In this document: piece after piece, positions 17,046 through 28,188 of the stretch | How positions within the stretch are numbered: position 1 is the first letter of the stretch | Layout: each line of letters starts with the position of its first letter | DNA from: Takashimella koratensis | Taxonomy: Eukaryota; Basidiomycota; Tremellomycetes; Trichosporonales; Tetragoniomycetaceae | Length of the DNA stretch: 64,000 bases | Assembly (NCBI GenBank): GCA_003116875.1 | Contig: BCKT01000008.1 | Location: forward strand, 310,001 to 374,000 | Direction: 5' to 3' | Made by a program: the position numbers and the translations under genes | Notes under the pieces: generated by a model | The model's input: only the letters and a program-made list of their open reading frames with translations | Database searches by the model: none | What the model was told of the DNA's origin: nothing

Positions 17046-18961
17046 ATGGACGACATCCACCACGAGCTCGAGGAACACCTCCGACAACGCGACAACGACG
17101 CCGTCGTCGCTGCCCAGGCCGCAGCGGCCGCCGCAGCCGCAGCGCAACAACTCGCTCTCACCCAACCCCACCACTTCGCCCACCAACTCCAGCAACCCGA
17201 TTTCGGTCAGGCCCATCTCAAAGACGACGGAAGTGGCGATGGTCTCTCTCATCATGAGATTGATGTCAACGCGTTGCACATCCCTTCCCCCGACGACGAC
17301 GGTGTGGGGCTGCACGAGAGCGACGGGGATTTGGATCTCGGGCTGAGCATCGACGCCCAGATCGATGGAAGTAGATCAGCGTTTGGCAGGCCACCCAGTA
17401 TTCGAAAAGGTCAGTCCATCCCCCTGTCGTCGATGAGCCACAGCTGACTCGCCACCCAGCATGCGATCTGTGCCACTCTGCAAAACAGGTCAGTCCTATT
17501 CTTCCCCCTCCTTTACCCTCTTGCATCACACCCACTGACACCGCGCAGAAATGCTCTGGTGAGCGTCCATCATGCTCTCGATGCATCGCAGGCGGCTGGC
17601 AGTGCAACTACGCTCCCCGTCAACGCCGACGAACAGTCCCCAAAGAGCCCAAGCTCTCCTCCTCCCTCGACGGCCGCGGCTCGGCGCACAGCAACCACTC
17701 GCAGATGGGCGAGAGTATGCACATCCCGGAGAGTAACGGCATGTCAATGCCATCACAGGCGCCCAAGAAGCGCAAGATCTCGCAGAGGGACAACAGCCTG
17801 GCAACGATGGCCTCAGACGCTATCGATCTCCGTGTGGCAATGGCCATGGACTCGATGTTGCATGAGGACGAGGAGGACGGAGACTTGATGACCCTCTCGG
17901 ACGAGCAGATGGTGAGTCGGTTTTTGTCCAAGCCTCACACTGTCATCACCGTAATCTTACACTAACACACTTAGCTTGAATCCATCGCGATCGACGGATA
18001 CCTCGCCGACCTCCCGCTAGAGACGTTTGTGCGAAATCTCCCTTACACCGCTGCACCAGCAACCAACAACAACAATGTCAACTTTAACGCGGAGGATTTC
18101 CAAACCGGGGGTGACAACTCATACTCTGCCGAGATGGACCAGCACACCACGTCGGCACTGCGCGATGCGATCTTCTCGCTCAACGAATCTTCGGGAAACG
18201 CGGGGCAGGGCGTGGAGGGCGGGCCCGGTGATGGTGGTGAAGGAGGGGACGGGCACGGGTTGGAGAACTTAGACGGGCAAGGAATCGACCCTCATCTGGC
18301 TTTGCTCGATTTGTCACATGCGATGCCGGTCGAGGACGGCGGGCACGGCGGTGGCGACGCAGGGGGTGAGCTCAACCTCGGTCTCGGCGGACACCACTAC
18401 CAACAAGGTCCATGCTCTCACGTCGCTCTCGTCCCCCATGTTCTCGCATTACTCATCAACCACCCTCTCGAGCCTAAACCAGGATCCAACACGCCTCTCA
18501 ACTCCCTCATTTTCCCTCCCCTTGCTCGGTCGTTGCGCCTCTTCCACTCCCTCATCCACTGCCAACACTGTCTCGGCTCGCCCCAACAAACCCTCCCCCA
18601 ACTCGCTCTCCTCTCGCGGACAACGACTATTCTGACCTTCCCATTCCCTGCATCCCCGCTCCACTCGTCAGGCGGGACCTCGGCTCAGCTCACCGTTCAT
18701 GGCGCCAAGCTCACAGGCACCGGTATCTCCGAGGCGATCGAGCAACACATCGTTGGAGTGGTGTGGGACTCGTGGAGAGCGTCAATGAGGGAGATTTTTG
18801 CGACAATTGAGAGAAAGGCGCAAGATGTGATTGCTCAATCGACGATCCCGCCGGCAGATCAACAACACACACAGTCGAGCGCGGAGACACAGCGAGCGGG
18901 TCTCATGTTCCAGGCGGCAACGAGGTTGATCACCGCCATGGACGAGGTTGAGGCGATGTAA
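17046..18961 (+). CDS. Zn2Cys6 fungal transcription regulator, 580 aa
   Basis: Exons 17046-17409, 17460-17488, 17549-17911 and 17975-18961. The DNA-binding zinc cluster is C-x2-C-x6-C-x6-C-x2-C-x6-C at Cys123, 126, 133, 140, 143 and 150 (CDLCHSAKQKC, CSRCIAGGWQC). It is followed by a basic linker (APRQRRRTVPKEPK) and a nuclear-type KKRK. Two introns interrupt or flank the cluster, with a 29-nt exon coding its first half. N-terminus has polyAla and His/Gln-rich runs. The C-terminal half is Gly/Asp-rich and no fungal-specific middle domain is clear. One further intron around 18410-18480 cannot be excluded. The regulated pathway is unknown. Confidence 0.85.
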
Positions 18962-19299
18962 GCAGCAAGGTAGGACGAGTGGGTCGAGTGTTGTGTTTAG
19001 GGTATTGGACTCGGGTATCATTGTACAGTAAGAAGGGTATGTGGCAGTGGTGAACAAGCTGGTCGTGGCGCATGTCGATGGGTACAAGAAGAAGCAGTGC
19101 ACAGTGCAGGTCTGCAGGCATCATCAATAGTCGAAACAATCACTTATAGTGCCCGTGCAGTTTCAAACACTCCAAGTGATTCATTCTCTCGGGTTCTTTT
19201 CGAGTCTAGTCTATTCCTATCTTGAAGACAATAAATACATGTAACAAGATGTCATCTGTTCCACGAATGTCACACTTGGCCCAGCTCTTTTGGAATCAA
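18962..19299. other. Convergent 3' flank
   Basis: Lies between the 3' ends of the zinc-cluster gene and the minus-strand orphan. No gene seen. Confidence 0.5.
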
Positions 19300-20263
19300 T
19301 CAGGTTCCCTCTGCGCCGCCGTGGACGATCCCGCGTCGTCGGCCTCGAGATTTAGCGCTGATCCATAGTCGACGAAAGGGTGCGCTATCGAAATGTACAC
19401 GCTGGATACGGGGTCGGTATCCGTCGATCGAGATACGCATGAGCGCATCTTCCGCTTGCCACACTGAATGTCTCAGAAAAGGCAAACAATAGACAGACTC
19501 ACGGAAAAACTCGTCTCTAAAGTGAATGTACGCAATCCATCGCTCCTCGTCATCGCCAACCGTCTTCAGACCAGGAACTTCAGTTTCCCGACTTTCAGCA
19601 CCCACGGTCTCAACGGTGTCCGAAGCATCTCCATCCATGTTTTCTCGGTGACTGTCGCTTTCGCCGAGGTCTGAACTTGGTCTGGAGATTGACTCTGAGC
19701 CTGAACCCGAGCCGGAGCCGGAGCCGGACCGGCGGTGTGATACGGGACTGTGGTTGACCACGATCCCTTCGGTCTCGCCTAACAGGAATGGAACTCCCAT
19801 CGTGGGATCGGTAGGACCGGTGGCGCCGATGTGAGAGTCGCCGGTGATGGAGGGTGATATTGGAGGTGAGGACCGTTGAGAAGAAAGAGGTCGACGAAGC
19901 CAAGGGACGGTGTGGCGAAGAGCTGACGAGTACCGAGGGGATCGGGGAGTCGGTTTACTTGCCGTTGAGCAAGGTTTTGCGTTCTTGGGCGGGAGGACCT
20001 CGATATGGACTCTTACCATCCATCAGCTCTCAACCTCTCAGTCACTCAGCCTCTTGGTCTCAGAGAGTCGGAAGGTGAACTTACATGCTCACACCGATAT
20101 CGCCGCGCTTGTATTTGAGGTGTGGAGGGGCAGTCAGGATATGTGTGAGGTGATGTGGGAGCAAGGAAGGGGGTAAGTTGGAGAGTCGGAGCATGGCTTT
20201 AAACGGGGACCAAGCAGGCTTGGGACGGATAGTAGGCATGTAGATGCCGTCGGCTTGAGCCAT
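19300..20263 (-). CDS. Orphan protein, about 296 aa
   Basis: Proposed exons 20085-20263 and 19300-20011. Exon 1 has MLRLSNLPPSLLPHHLTHIL, which faintly recalls the first strand of an RRM, but no RNP motif can be confirmed. The middle has a (GS)n run (SGSGSGSGSGSES) and acidic Ser-rich sequence. The C-terminal part has RWIAYIHFRDEFF, then WQAEDALMRISIDGYRPRIQ and a basic RGRRRG end. A further short intron (39 nt, GTGAGT...ATTCAG) after DEFF is possible. Splice junctions are uncertain and no function is assigned. Confidence 0.5.
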
Positions 20264-20911
20264 GGTGAAGTGTTTCCCGGTAAAGTGGTTTGATTAGGAA
20301 TAGGGAAAGATGGTGAAAGTTGGGATACGCAGAAATGGTTGAAGATCGGGACCGTTGATCAGTTGTCTCAAGTCACTCTCATCTGATGTTGAAAAAACTG
20401 TAAGATCCTTTGTACTGCCGCTCCTTTCAAGTGATGGTAGGCGGATGATGCGGTAAGTCTAGCCGCCACAGCTGCGAAAGGCATGGTTCCAACTTTTCCA
20501 GGCCATGTAGAAAACGCGGAGTGGGTGTCAAGGGGGTTTGAAATGTGAAGGGTGCTCGCTTCGAAAGGTGAAGGGTGCTCTATTCGAAAGGGTCAGCTCT
20601 CCTTTATCCTCACCAGGGATAAAGCCCAAACACTTTCTAAGGATTTCTTTCCTGTTTCTATCACCACGCTACCTTCTTATCGACTTGCAGTATATACATT
20701 TTGTAGACCAAGAGTTGGAACTCGCTTATACATGTTCTTGGGGGGTAGGAGAGTATAAGTTCCGTTACCTGGTCGCAGGGGTAGTATTTGAAAAGGATGG
20801 TGGAAGAGGTATGTGTTGCGAGGAGAAGGGAGGAGGTTCAAAGTGGAGTCATCGAGGATCCGCAGATGGATAGAAAGTATGATCCCCACCGCATCGTTTA
20901 ATAACAGTACT
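20264..20911. other. Intergenic
   Basis: Between the start of one minus-strand orphan and the stop of the next. It carries the promoter of the 296-residue orphan and AT-rich flank. No coding feature is supported. Confidence 0.45.
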
Positions 20912-22282
20912 CTAAGTCTTCCAAGCGTCTCTCTGCTCTTGAATCTTCTCTTCAATCCTTTCCTCAATCTCCTCGGAAGAACAAAAAATCACTCTCATAC
21001 CGCCCAACATATCAACCACGATATCGGGATCGAATTCGAAATGATGATTCTCCTCGTCAGCGCTCCAGAAGGTATCTTCACTTTGGTATCCGTCTTCATT
21101 ATCTTCATCCTCTTCATCATTGTCATTGTATCCCGGTATCGCACCGCCCTGTCCTGCCTCGAAAGCTATTCCTTCGTCCTCGTCATCGGACCAAGGGATG
21201 ACCCGTGGCATATAGGCTGCCAGTTGGAAGCCGCGCACCCAGGTTTTCCAAAAGATACCGAAGACGGCGAGATCAAAGATCCTGCTGGGGGCCATATTGT
21301 GGGGCATCCCGGCGGCCCAGAAGGCTAAAGTCCGCTCCGAAGTCGCAGCGATCAGCTCGGCGAGATGGACCGGTGAAGAGGCCGGCTGGACACGTGTCTC
21401 AATGGCGACCGTCTCGCTGTCGTACAGCCATAGCCGTCCAAAACTGCCATTGATAAGAACGATGCCCAAACGCGTACCAACAAGGTATTGCAGCGCCCGA
21501 AGGGACCAGACCGTGTGTAAGAGGCGTGCCTTCCAAATCGCCATGATTGTCTCGGGGTCTTTATCAAGGGGTATCGTGGTACCGCATTGAAGGACCATCG
21601 ATTCCGACACCGGTTGGCTCCATCCAATCTCTACGTGCATATCGAGTTGGGCGAGTCTACGACGACGAGCCTGGTATGGTTCATCGTGATGATACTTTTC
21701 GAGAATAGAGTCGTCCGACACCTTGACTTTGGGTAGCCGAGCCCGACGTTCGTACTCTAATTGCATTGGCGAGTTTCTCCATTTGTTTGGAGGACCAACG
21801 TAGAATAATCTCCTGAAGTAATCCACTCTGACGGCATCGGGCGAGATGGTGGGAGGATCGCCTGTAGATACACGACTTATTCCTTCCAAGGTATGCGAGA
21901 GTTTCCGCGCAAGATCGTTTTCGCGCAAGTTCCAACAATACCCTTTGAATTTCCAGATTAGCCAGTCGGGGTCGCAGCGGCCGCACCGAGACGGGAAGCA
22001 TCCCTCCTTGTTCTCCCACCTGAATCGATTATTGGTATCGAGCCGAGAGGCGTCGATATTGGGAACGGGTGAAGCGTCGTCGACTTTGGGTTGGTCGACC
22101 TTGGGAACAAGTGGAGCGTTGTCGACTTTGGGTTGGTTTTGGCGTTTTGCCTTGCCTTTACCGCGCCGATTCTTTCCATGTCGACTTTTGCCTCGACCGC
22201 TCTTGCTACGGCCATACTTGCGCCCCTTACCTCGGCGCTTATGAGTCATCGTACAGGTATTGGCGTAGATGGTCAACCTCAA
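20912..22282 (-). CDS. Orphan intronless protein, 456 aa
   Basis: A single long frame; a second ATG at residue 12 (MTHKRRGKGRK) may be the real start. The N-terminus is very basic (GRSKSGRGKSRHGKNRRGKG), like a nuclear or nucleolar signal. It is followed by two imperfect repeats of QPKVD(N/D)A(P/S)(L/P)VP. The body has a possible Cys pair (SRCGRCDPDW), Trp/Arg-rich stretches and LVGTRLGIVLINGSFGRLWL, which gives a Fbox-like or HNH-like impression only. An acidic tail (DNDEEDEDNED) and a Glu-rich end close it. Lack of introns stands out in this intron-rich window. No family recognised. Confidence 0.65.
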   Translation of the reverse strand: MRLTIYANTCTMTHKRRGKGRKYGRSKSGRGKSRHGKNRRGKGKAKRQNQPKVDNAPLVPKVDQPKVDDASPVPNIDASRLDTNNRFRWENKEGCFPSRCGRCDPDWLIWKFKGYCWNLRENDLARKLSHTLEGISRVSTGDPPTISPDAVRVDYFRRLFYVGPPNKWRNSPMQLEYERRARLPKVKVSDDSILEKYHHDEPYQARRRRLAQLDMHVEIGWSQPVSESMVLQCGTTIPLDKDPETIMAIWKARLLHTVWSLRALQYLVGTRLGIVLINGSFGRLWLYDSETVAIETRVQPASSPVHLAELIAATSERTLAFWAAGMPHNMAPSRIFDLAVFGIFWKTWVRGFQLAAYMPRVIPWSDDEDEGIAFEAGQGGAIPGYNDNDEEDEDNEDGYQSEDTFWSADEENHHFEFDPDIVVDMLGGMRVIFCSSEEIEERIEEKIQEQRDAWKT

Positions 22283-22851
22283 TTTGCGGCGAGATCTTCA
22301 AGCGAACTGAATGGTTGAAGAGAGAAGAAGAAACAAAAAACAAAAAGGACGCGGCAGTTCACACGGGCTACGGTGACCCACAGAATTTAAACTCTATAAT
22401 TTGGGTCTCAAGTTGGCGACCTAGGGATAGGGGTCAGCAAATGTGGAATCGACGACAGCAGCTGTGACGTTCATCCTGCGCCTCGCCACTGATGACCACT
22501 CCGGTACCAGCTTGGAAGACAGAGACTGATCACAGCCGCCCACTCTCACCAAGACTCGCTCGTTCCCACGGCTTTTGTAATGTGGAGATAAACATGAATG
22601 GATCGGGGCGTTGAAGTCCGAGCCTGCAGTGAAAGAGATAGTGAAAGAGAAACTCTGCATTAACCTCATTCCTATCGCCGTGACCTGTGTATAAATGAGA
22701 GCAGGAGCCAAATCAGAGCAGTGAAGAGAAGAAACGAAAAAAACAAAAAAGCCAACACGAGCGAACCTAACTGACCAAGTGTATTGATCGCAACCACCAA
22801 CTGAAAAAGAGAACAACCGGTCAGACCTAGATCCTATCCCCTTGACCCTCC
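22283..22851. other. Intergenic
   Basis: Lies upstream of the intronless orphan and downstream of the oxysterol-binding protein gene. A minus frame (22421-22888) overlaps the end of that gene in another frame and has no recognisable content. Confidence 0.45.
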
Positions 22852-25800
22852 TCAGTCCTCTACAAAGATATGCTCGACCTGTGGCCACTTGGCATGTTTC
22901 TCCCCATTAGCTTCTCTCTCCGCCCAAAATTTGACTTCTCCATTCTCAACCCTCTTAGGCTCCCACAACCGCTCGCCTCCATCCTTGTCAATCGTGTTGA
23001 CAAACCACCTTGGTTCGTGAGGTGGGAGTCGACCTTCAGCTCGTTGTTTACGTGTGTCACGCTGTTTCTCCTCGTTGGCCGTCTTGAGGAGTTGGGCTTT
23101 GTCGTACTCGGCGTTCTCGAAGGCTCGTTGGTCAGTTCGCAATCGGCAGTCGGTCGGGCACAACCACGTGTCGAGGCCTTGAGGGATATCGTTCTGCCAA
23201 ATGATGAGACAAAGAGGAGGAGGAAGAGGAAGACAATCAGCTTTGTGGAATTTATTAATATGAAATCAGGTAAACCCACAAGAGTAACGGCAAAGGGGGT
23301 AAGGTTGAATGGAGCCTTGGGCTTTTCACTGTTGCGCCACAGCAACAGGTACTCCTTCTGCGAAGGCTGGACCTCGGTATCAACGTCCAGCGGGGCCGAG
23401 CTACCAGCCTGACGAGCAACGAGCTGCGAGTCCCATCCTACACGCCAGCGTCTCATCAGCGTTTGTTCCCACTTTCCCCAATCTCTCCATCTCTCTCCTC
23501 TCTCCCTTTGGTCCACTGGGCAAATCCTGAACTTACGACCTGCAATGTCCCAGGCGACTTGACCAGCCGAATCGACGACAGAGCCCTTGATTTCAAACGC
23601 GTCCTTGCCACGCCACCCACGGGGCTTGAACGTGAGAGTACACGTCTCCCCTGTCCGGTGGTTGGTCACAACAAGGTCGCCATAATGGTCGATGATTGGA
23701 GTTCCCATGATAAAGTTAGACACATTGGTCGTCACTTTCTTCCACCTGGACGATTACTCGTCAGCACTCATGCCCAAACTCTGCGCGCGAAGACGTAGCT
23801 ATTAGACAGGTGGCAACTTACGAGTAGTGCTCGACGACAAATCCGTCGCCATACTCTGCTCCAGCCGAGGGGTAGTTCAACCCTTCGCGGATCCACGACT
23901 TTGGGATGATCAGCTCGGCATGAGCGACACCGGTAGGCCGAATCTCAAAGCTTCTTCCTTGGAACTTGTTCTGCGCATCGACTTCGCCAAAATACTTCCA
24001 CGTTGGGGCTTCGCAATAGCACGCCGAGATGGGCTGTAATCGCGAATGTGTCAGTTGTGCAACCCTTGGGTTGGATATAACCAGACGAAGACGTAGGACG
24101 TACCGGGTGGTGCGAGACCTGTTCAGAGATGTATCGATACCTGTTCGGAATGGCGTACTCGAAGCTCTGGCTAAGAAGTGGGTTGAACGGCTTGGCGATA
24201 CGGCCGATAGTAGAAGAATAGTTGGACATGGCAAAGGCACCGACAAAACCGATACGCTTGAGCGAGTCTTGCTCGGACGCCGCGACGGTCAAGCATGCGT
24301 CGTACTCCATATCTTCGGCTGCGTAGGGTATCAACACTGTTACGGGCTGAATCACAGTGCCAGGATAATCAGGGATCAAGCTCACCCATTCGTTGCAGCA
24401 TGGAAGTACACTCGTTGAAGCTGACAGGGAACGAGATCTTTGTAAGATCCTTGCCGACGGACGATTTGAGGATGCTCCAAACTACAAATGTCAGCTCACT
24501 TCTCGACATACATGCTAAACATACGAGAGACGGATGGTCGCTTGTCGTCGTCAATAGGCAACCTGTTCCTAACATGCGCGTACGGTTCCAAGCTCTTCCT
24601 CGCCAACAATTGCTTGATCGTCCCCGGCGCGTCCGAAGTCGGTGCTGATTCAGGTGCGAGCTCAAGTTTCTTCTCCGAGTCCGCCGCCATTACACCGGGG
24701 GTAGCCGACGGCGTCCCTGGCCGTTCTGGGTGAGCGATTGACTCGTGCAGTTTGAGGTTCGGCAGCGTTCCCGTTTCGATGGCATCAAAGAACTCGTCGG
24801 CCTCTTCGTCGTCCGAGTCCTCCTCGGTCGCTGCCGCGACAACGTCGTGTACTTCTTGGATGTTGGAGATGGATCCGCGGGGCAAGGAGGGTGAGATGAG
24901 GTTGGACTGGATCGAGGTGGAAGTCGGGAGACCACTGATGGCGATCGGAGCAGCGGCGTCGAGGATTCCAGCGGTGGGAGGGGCAGAAGTACCAGAGATG
25001 ACGCTGTCCCCCGCTGGAGGAGTCGGCATGCTTGCTGAGCTCAGACCAGCGAGAACACCGCGTGCCTGCCTCAGCGCACGCCGCTTCTTCTCATTGTCCC
25101 TTGCTGCCTCGCCGAGTTGTCGGTCCGTCTCCGCCTGTTGCTGAGCCACCGCGAGCATGTTCTCCTCCCACAGCTTGCGAGCCTCAACCTCCCGATGTAT
25201 CCGGCTGAGGAGATATTTCTCCCTGTCCTGAGTCATCACATCTTGTTGCGAGACGAGGAGCGAGAGGGTGGAGAAGGACTGGCGAATCGCCTCCTTGACC
25301 TGCGCCGAGGGCTCGCGTTTGAGCTGAGCCGAGTGCAGAGTGCGAGAAGGGTCAGGCGAACCCGTGAGCGAGGCCGCGGGGCTGGCGATCGAGTTGACGA
25401 GTTGCTCGGTGAGTTCGAGCTGAGCCTTGATGTTGAGTACGCCGAGCTCAAACACCGCCTCGTGAGGCATCCCAGCTTCCGCATTGGGACCAACGCTGCC
25501 GACCAAGCTGACCTGATCGACATCGACGAGCGAAGTTGCATCCAGAACCTCGTCGAGGGTCTCCACCGTGTTACTCGGCGATGCGCTTCGTTTCTTCGAT
25601 CCGAGGATATTCGCCGTCGCGTCCTCGGACGGCGGGGCCATTCCAAGGCCACTGAGACCGGTAGCAGTCCTCTGTAGCGTCGGGCTGAGGAACGAGTCGG
25701 TCGGCGGCATACTACTCAGCGCCGAGCCAGCCGCAGCACTAGGGCCAGTGGTATTGAGACTCGGCGTGCGCTTGACGGTCGCGGTGTGGATCGACGGCGG

Positions 25801-27342
25801 TCGCGATGGCTGTCCGCCCTTGCCATAGTACTCGAGGTTGAGACGAAGGACTTGGACCCAGCGCGCGATCTCCGCTCGGTGCGACGATTTCATGATCATT
25901 TTCGGAACAGAGGATGAGATGCGAGACTCGACCTCGAATCGCACGCCGTCAGACGAAGCGTGGAGGTTGGCGGTGCCTAGAACGATGGATCCACGGCAAG
26001 CGATACCCTCGTCCTCACGGTTACGATCTGATCATATAAGTGCCTGCAGTCGGTCATGGTCTTGCCGCACTCACAGTAGCTCAACACTCCATTCTCAAGT
26101 ACAAGCCAACGAGACTTCCATCCGCTCCTGTAGTTGACCCATTTGCTGAGATAGCCCTTGAGATCGGGCGGTCGGCCGTCGCTCTTCTGCTGGACAAGGT
26201 TTTCCTGGTTGTGGACTATTTGTGTGTAAGCTAAGCCGAAGCTGATTAAGCTTACATTGCCTCAGGTAAACCTTGATCCTTTCGTCGGCGTTCTTGTCGC
26301 CCTCGAGAACACGCTTGCCGCGCTTGTCACGGAGGAAGACGTCGGCGCCGCGCTTAAGGGCCAGCTCGACGAGGCGGAGATCGCGACGGCTGGGGACGAT
26401 CAGCTCGAGACCCTGTATCTATTTTATCGTAAGCTTACCGAGCTGCCTCGTGGAGTAGACTGGTTCCAGTCTTCTGGTCGAGAGCGTTGAGGTTAAGGAT
26501 GTCCGCTCTGGAAGAGGTCAGTCAAGCTCTGTCTCATTATTATTGTATCGCAAGCACCTACCGAGGTCCTTCAAGGAAAGTCAAGATGTTGGACGCTTCA
26601 TCCGCCGAACTGAGCTGGCTGGAGACGTAGGTAGAAAGTAGCGCGAGGTACCTTTCCTGCAATGCAGCTCGGGAATCTAGATTGACCTCGTCAGCCGATT
26701 TGGAAGTCGTTGAAACTTTATCTACCAACCTTCGATCAGAGCGATCACATCTGCGTTGGAAGCAGCCTCGAACGCGGTCCGACCTTGCTCGTCGCGGATA
26801 GTATCGTCGATCCTGGGGTCGTTGAGAAGGACCTCCACTGTGAACAAGAGTCAGCTAAGGGCGCTCAAGGCAGAGGAAGCTTCAACACATTAGGCGCTTT
26901 GCTCACCAGCATCGGCTCGGCCAATCTCGCTCGCGATGTGTAGCGCCGTTGCGGATGATTTCGGGAGTACGGGAAGGTTTGGGGAAGGGATCGCGGGAGA
27001 CGAGAGGATCTGGATGATCACGGAGACTTCATGAGGTGTCAGTGTAAGTGCTGTCTTTGACTTGGAAGGGAGAAGAGACGAAGAAAAGGTGGAGGGGTAG
27101 GTGAGGGGGGGACCAACTGAAAACCCGTACTCACCTGGTGCAACGCGGACAGCCATACCAAGGAGCTTGCCCGCTGCAGCCTTGGGATCAAGTCCCTCTG
27201 GGCTGTTCTTGAGCTCATCGAGGAACGGCTGAATGTCCGAGGGTGACTCGGATCGGAGGGCCGAGAGTAGACGAAAGTTGTAGAGAGCGGATTGGGGAGC
27301 GGAAGAAGAAAGGAGTGACGCGGAGGAGGTGGATGGTTTCAT
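22852..27342 (-). CDS. Oxysterol-binding protein, Osh1/Osh2 type (ankyrin-PH-FFAT-ORD), 1217 aa
   Basis: Fourteen exons: 27135-27342, 26907-27050, 26730-26837, 26562-26676, 26439-26507, 26256-26389, 26075-26215, 24525-26027, 24386-24481, 24104-24318, 23822-24033, 23537-23745, 23280-23437, 22852-23193; all phases close. It would carry sterols or PI4P at membrane contacts. Ankyrin-like repeats in residues 100-245 ([36 protein letters not shown]). PH domain about 278-374 ([20 protein letters not shown]). A charged coiled-coil region follows. An FFAT motif EFFDAIE at 718-724 binds VAP proteins on the ER. ORD from about 808 ([17 protein letters not shown]), with the fingerprint EQVSHHPP at 905-912 split by an intron. 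An extra 5' exon starting at 27594 (MSLPQPQQPSEI) could lengthen the N-terminus. Confidence 0.93.
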
Positions 27343-28188
27343 TGTCTCTGCGAAGTGTTAGAAAGGGAAACTCATGAGGGATGGATGAGGAGAGGGAGTT
27401 GGTGTTGAACAAGTGGTAAGAGGTATGATGGATGAGGAGGGATGTGTGCATGGGTCGCCTGAAACCACGGAACACTCCGCTCGGGGCATGTTGTTGACAC
27501 GGGTAGAGCGTGGAAATTCTAGATAGATGGACGCGAGGCAAAGGACCAGGAACGTACTGATTTCCGAGGGCTGTTGGGGCTGGGGCAGGGACATGATGTA
27601 CGAGCGACGTGGTGGGAGTCGCCCGGAGTGTCTGTCCAGTCGATTGAGAGGGCTGGGTGTGAGGAGAGGGAGGGAGGGGTGATGGATGAGGGGGTGGATG
27701 TGGATATGGATTAGATGGAGCGGGAAGGGTCATGAACGTGACGTGACGTGCACAACGGGAGCATACAAGGGAGGTGCGGGGGAGTGCGGGGTAACGGGAC
27801 TAGGGCCATGTCATGTGACCCGCAGTGGAACCGGTGGCGGTGCCACCATTGCTTGTGGCGAGGTAGTGATGGGATCAAAGGAACAGACACTCACTTTGCA
27901 CAGTCCCTCGGTCTCGGTAGGTACTCTCCCTCCCCATCCCCCTCCTCCTCTTTGCCCCGAACAAAAGAGGCCGGGTGGGAATGATGGGAGCATGTCAAAG
28001 GCGAGGAGACGACAATGATGGTTGATTTCCAATTGCAAATTGCCATTGCCAGCTCACCGATCTCACCGATGTCACAGTGACGACGGCCTGATTGATCGTG
28101 AACACACCTCACCACATATCTCCCACTCTCACATCCCGTCTCCACCTCTCACTCCCCTCCCCTCTTCCCCCTCCCTCTCCACGCAACC
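27343..28188. promoter_or_regulatory. Divergent upstream region
   Basis: Between the oxysterol-binding protein start (minus) and the 837-residue orphan (plus). A possible 5' coding exon of the former lies at about 27557-27594 (minus) and splices in frame. The rest is low-complexity, with no other gene seen. Confidence 0.5.

Noticed and set aside
24226..24665. Extra minus frames inside the oxysterol-binding protein gene
   Set aside because: They are read-through of short introns or other-frame shadows. The spliced model keeps the domain order.
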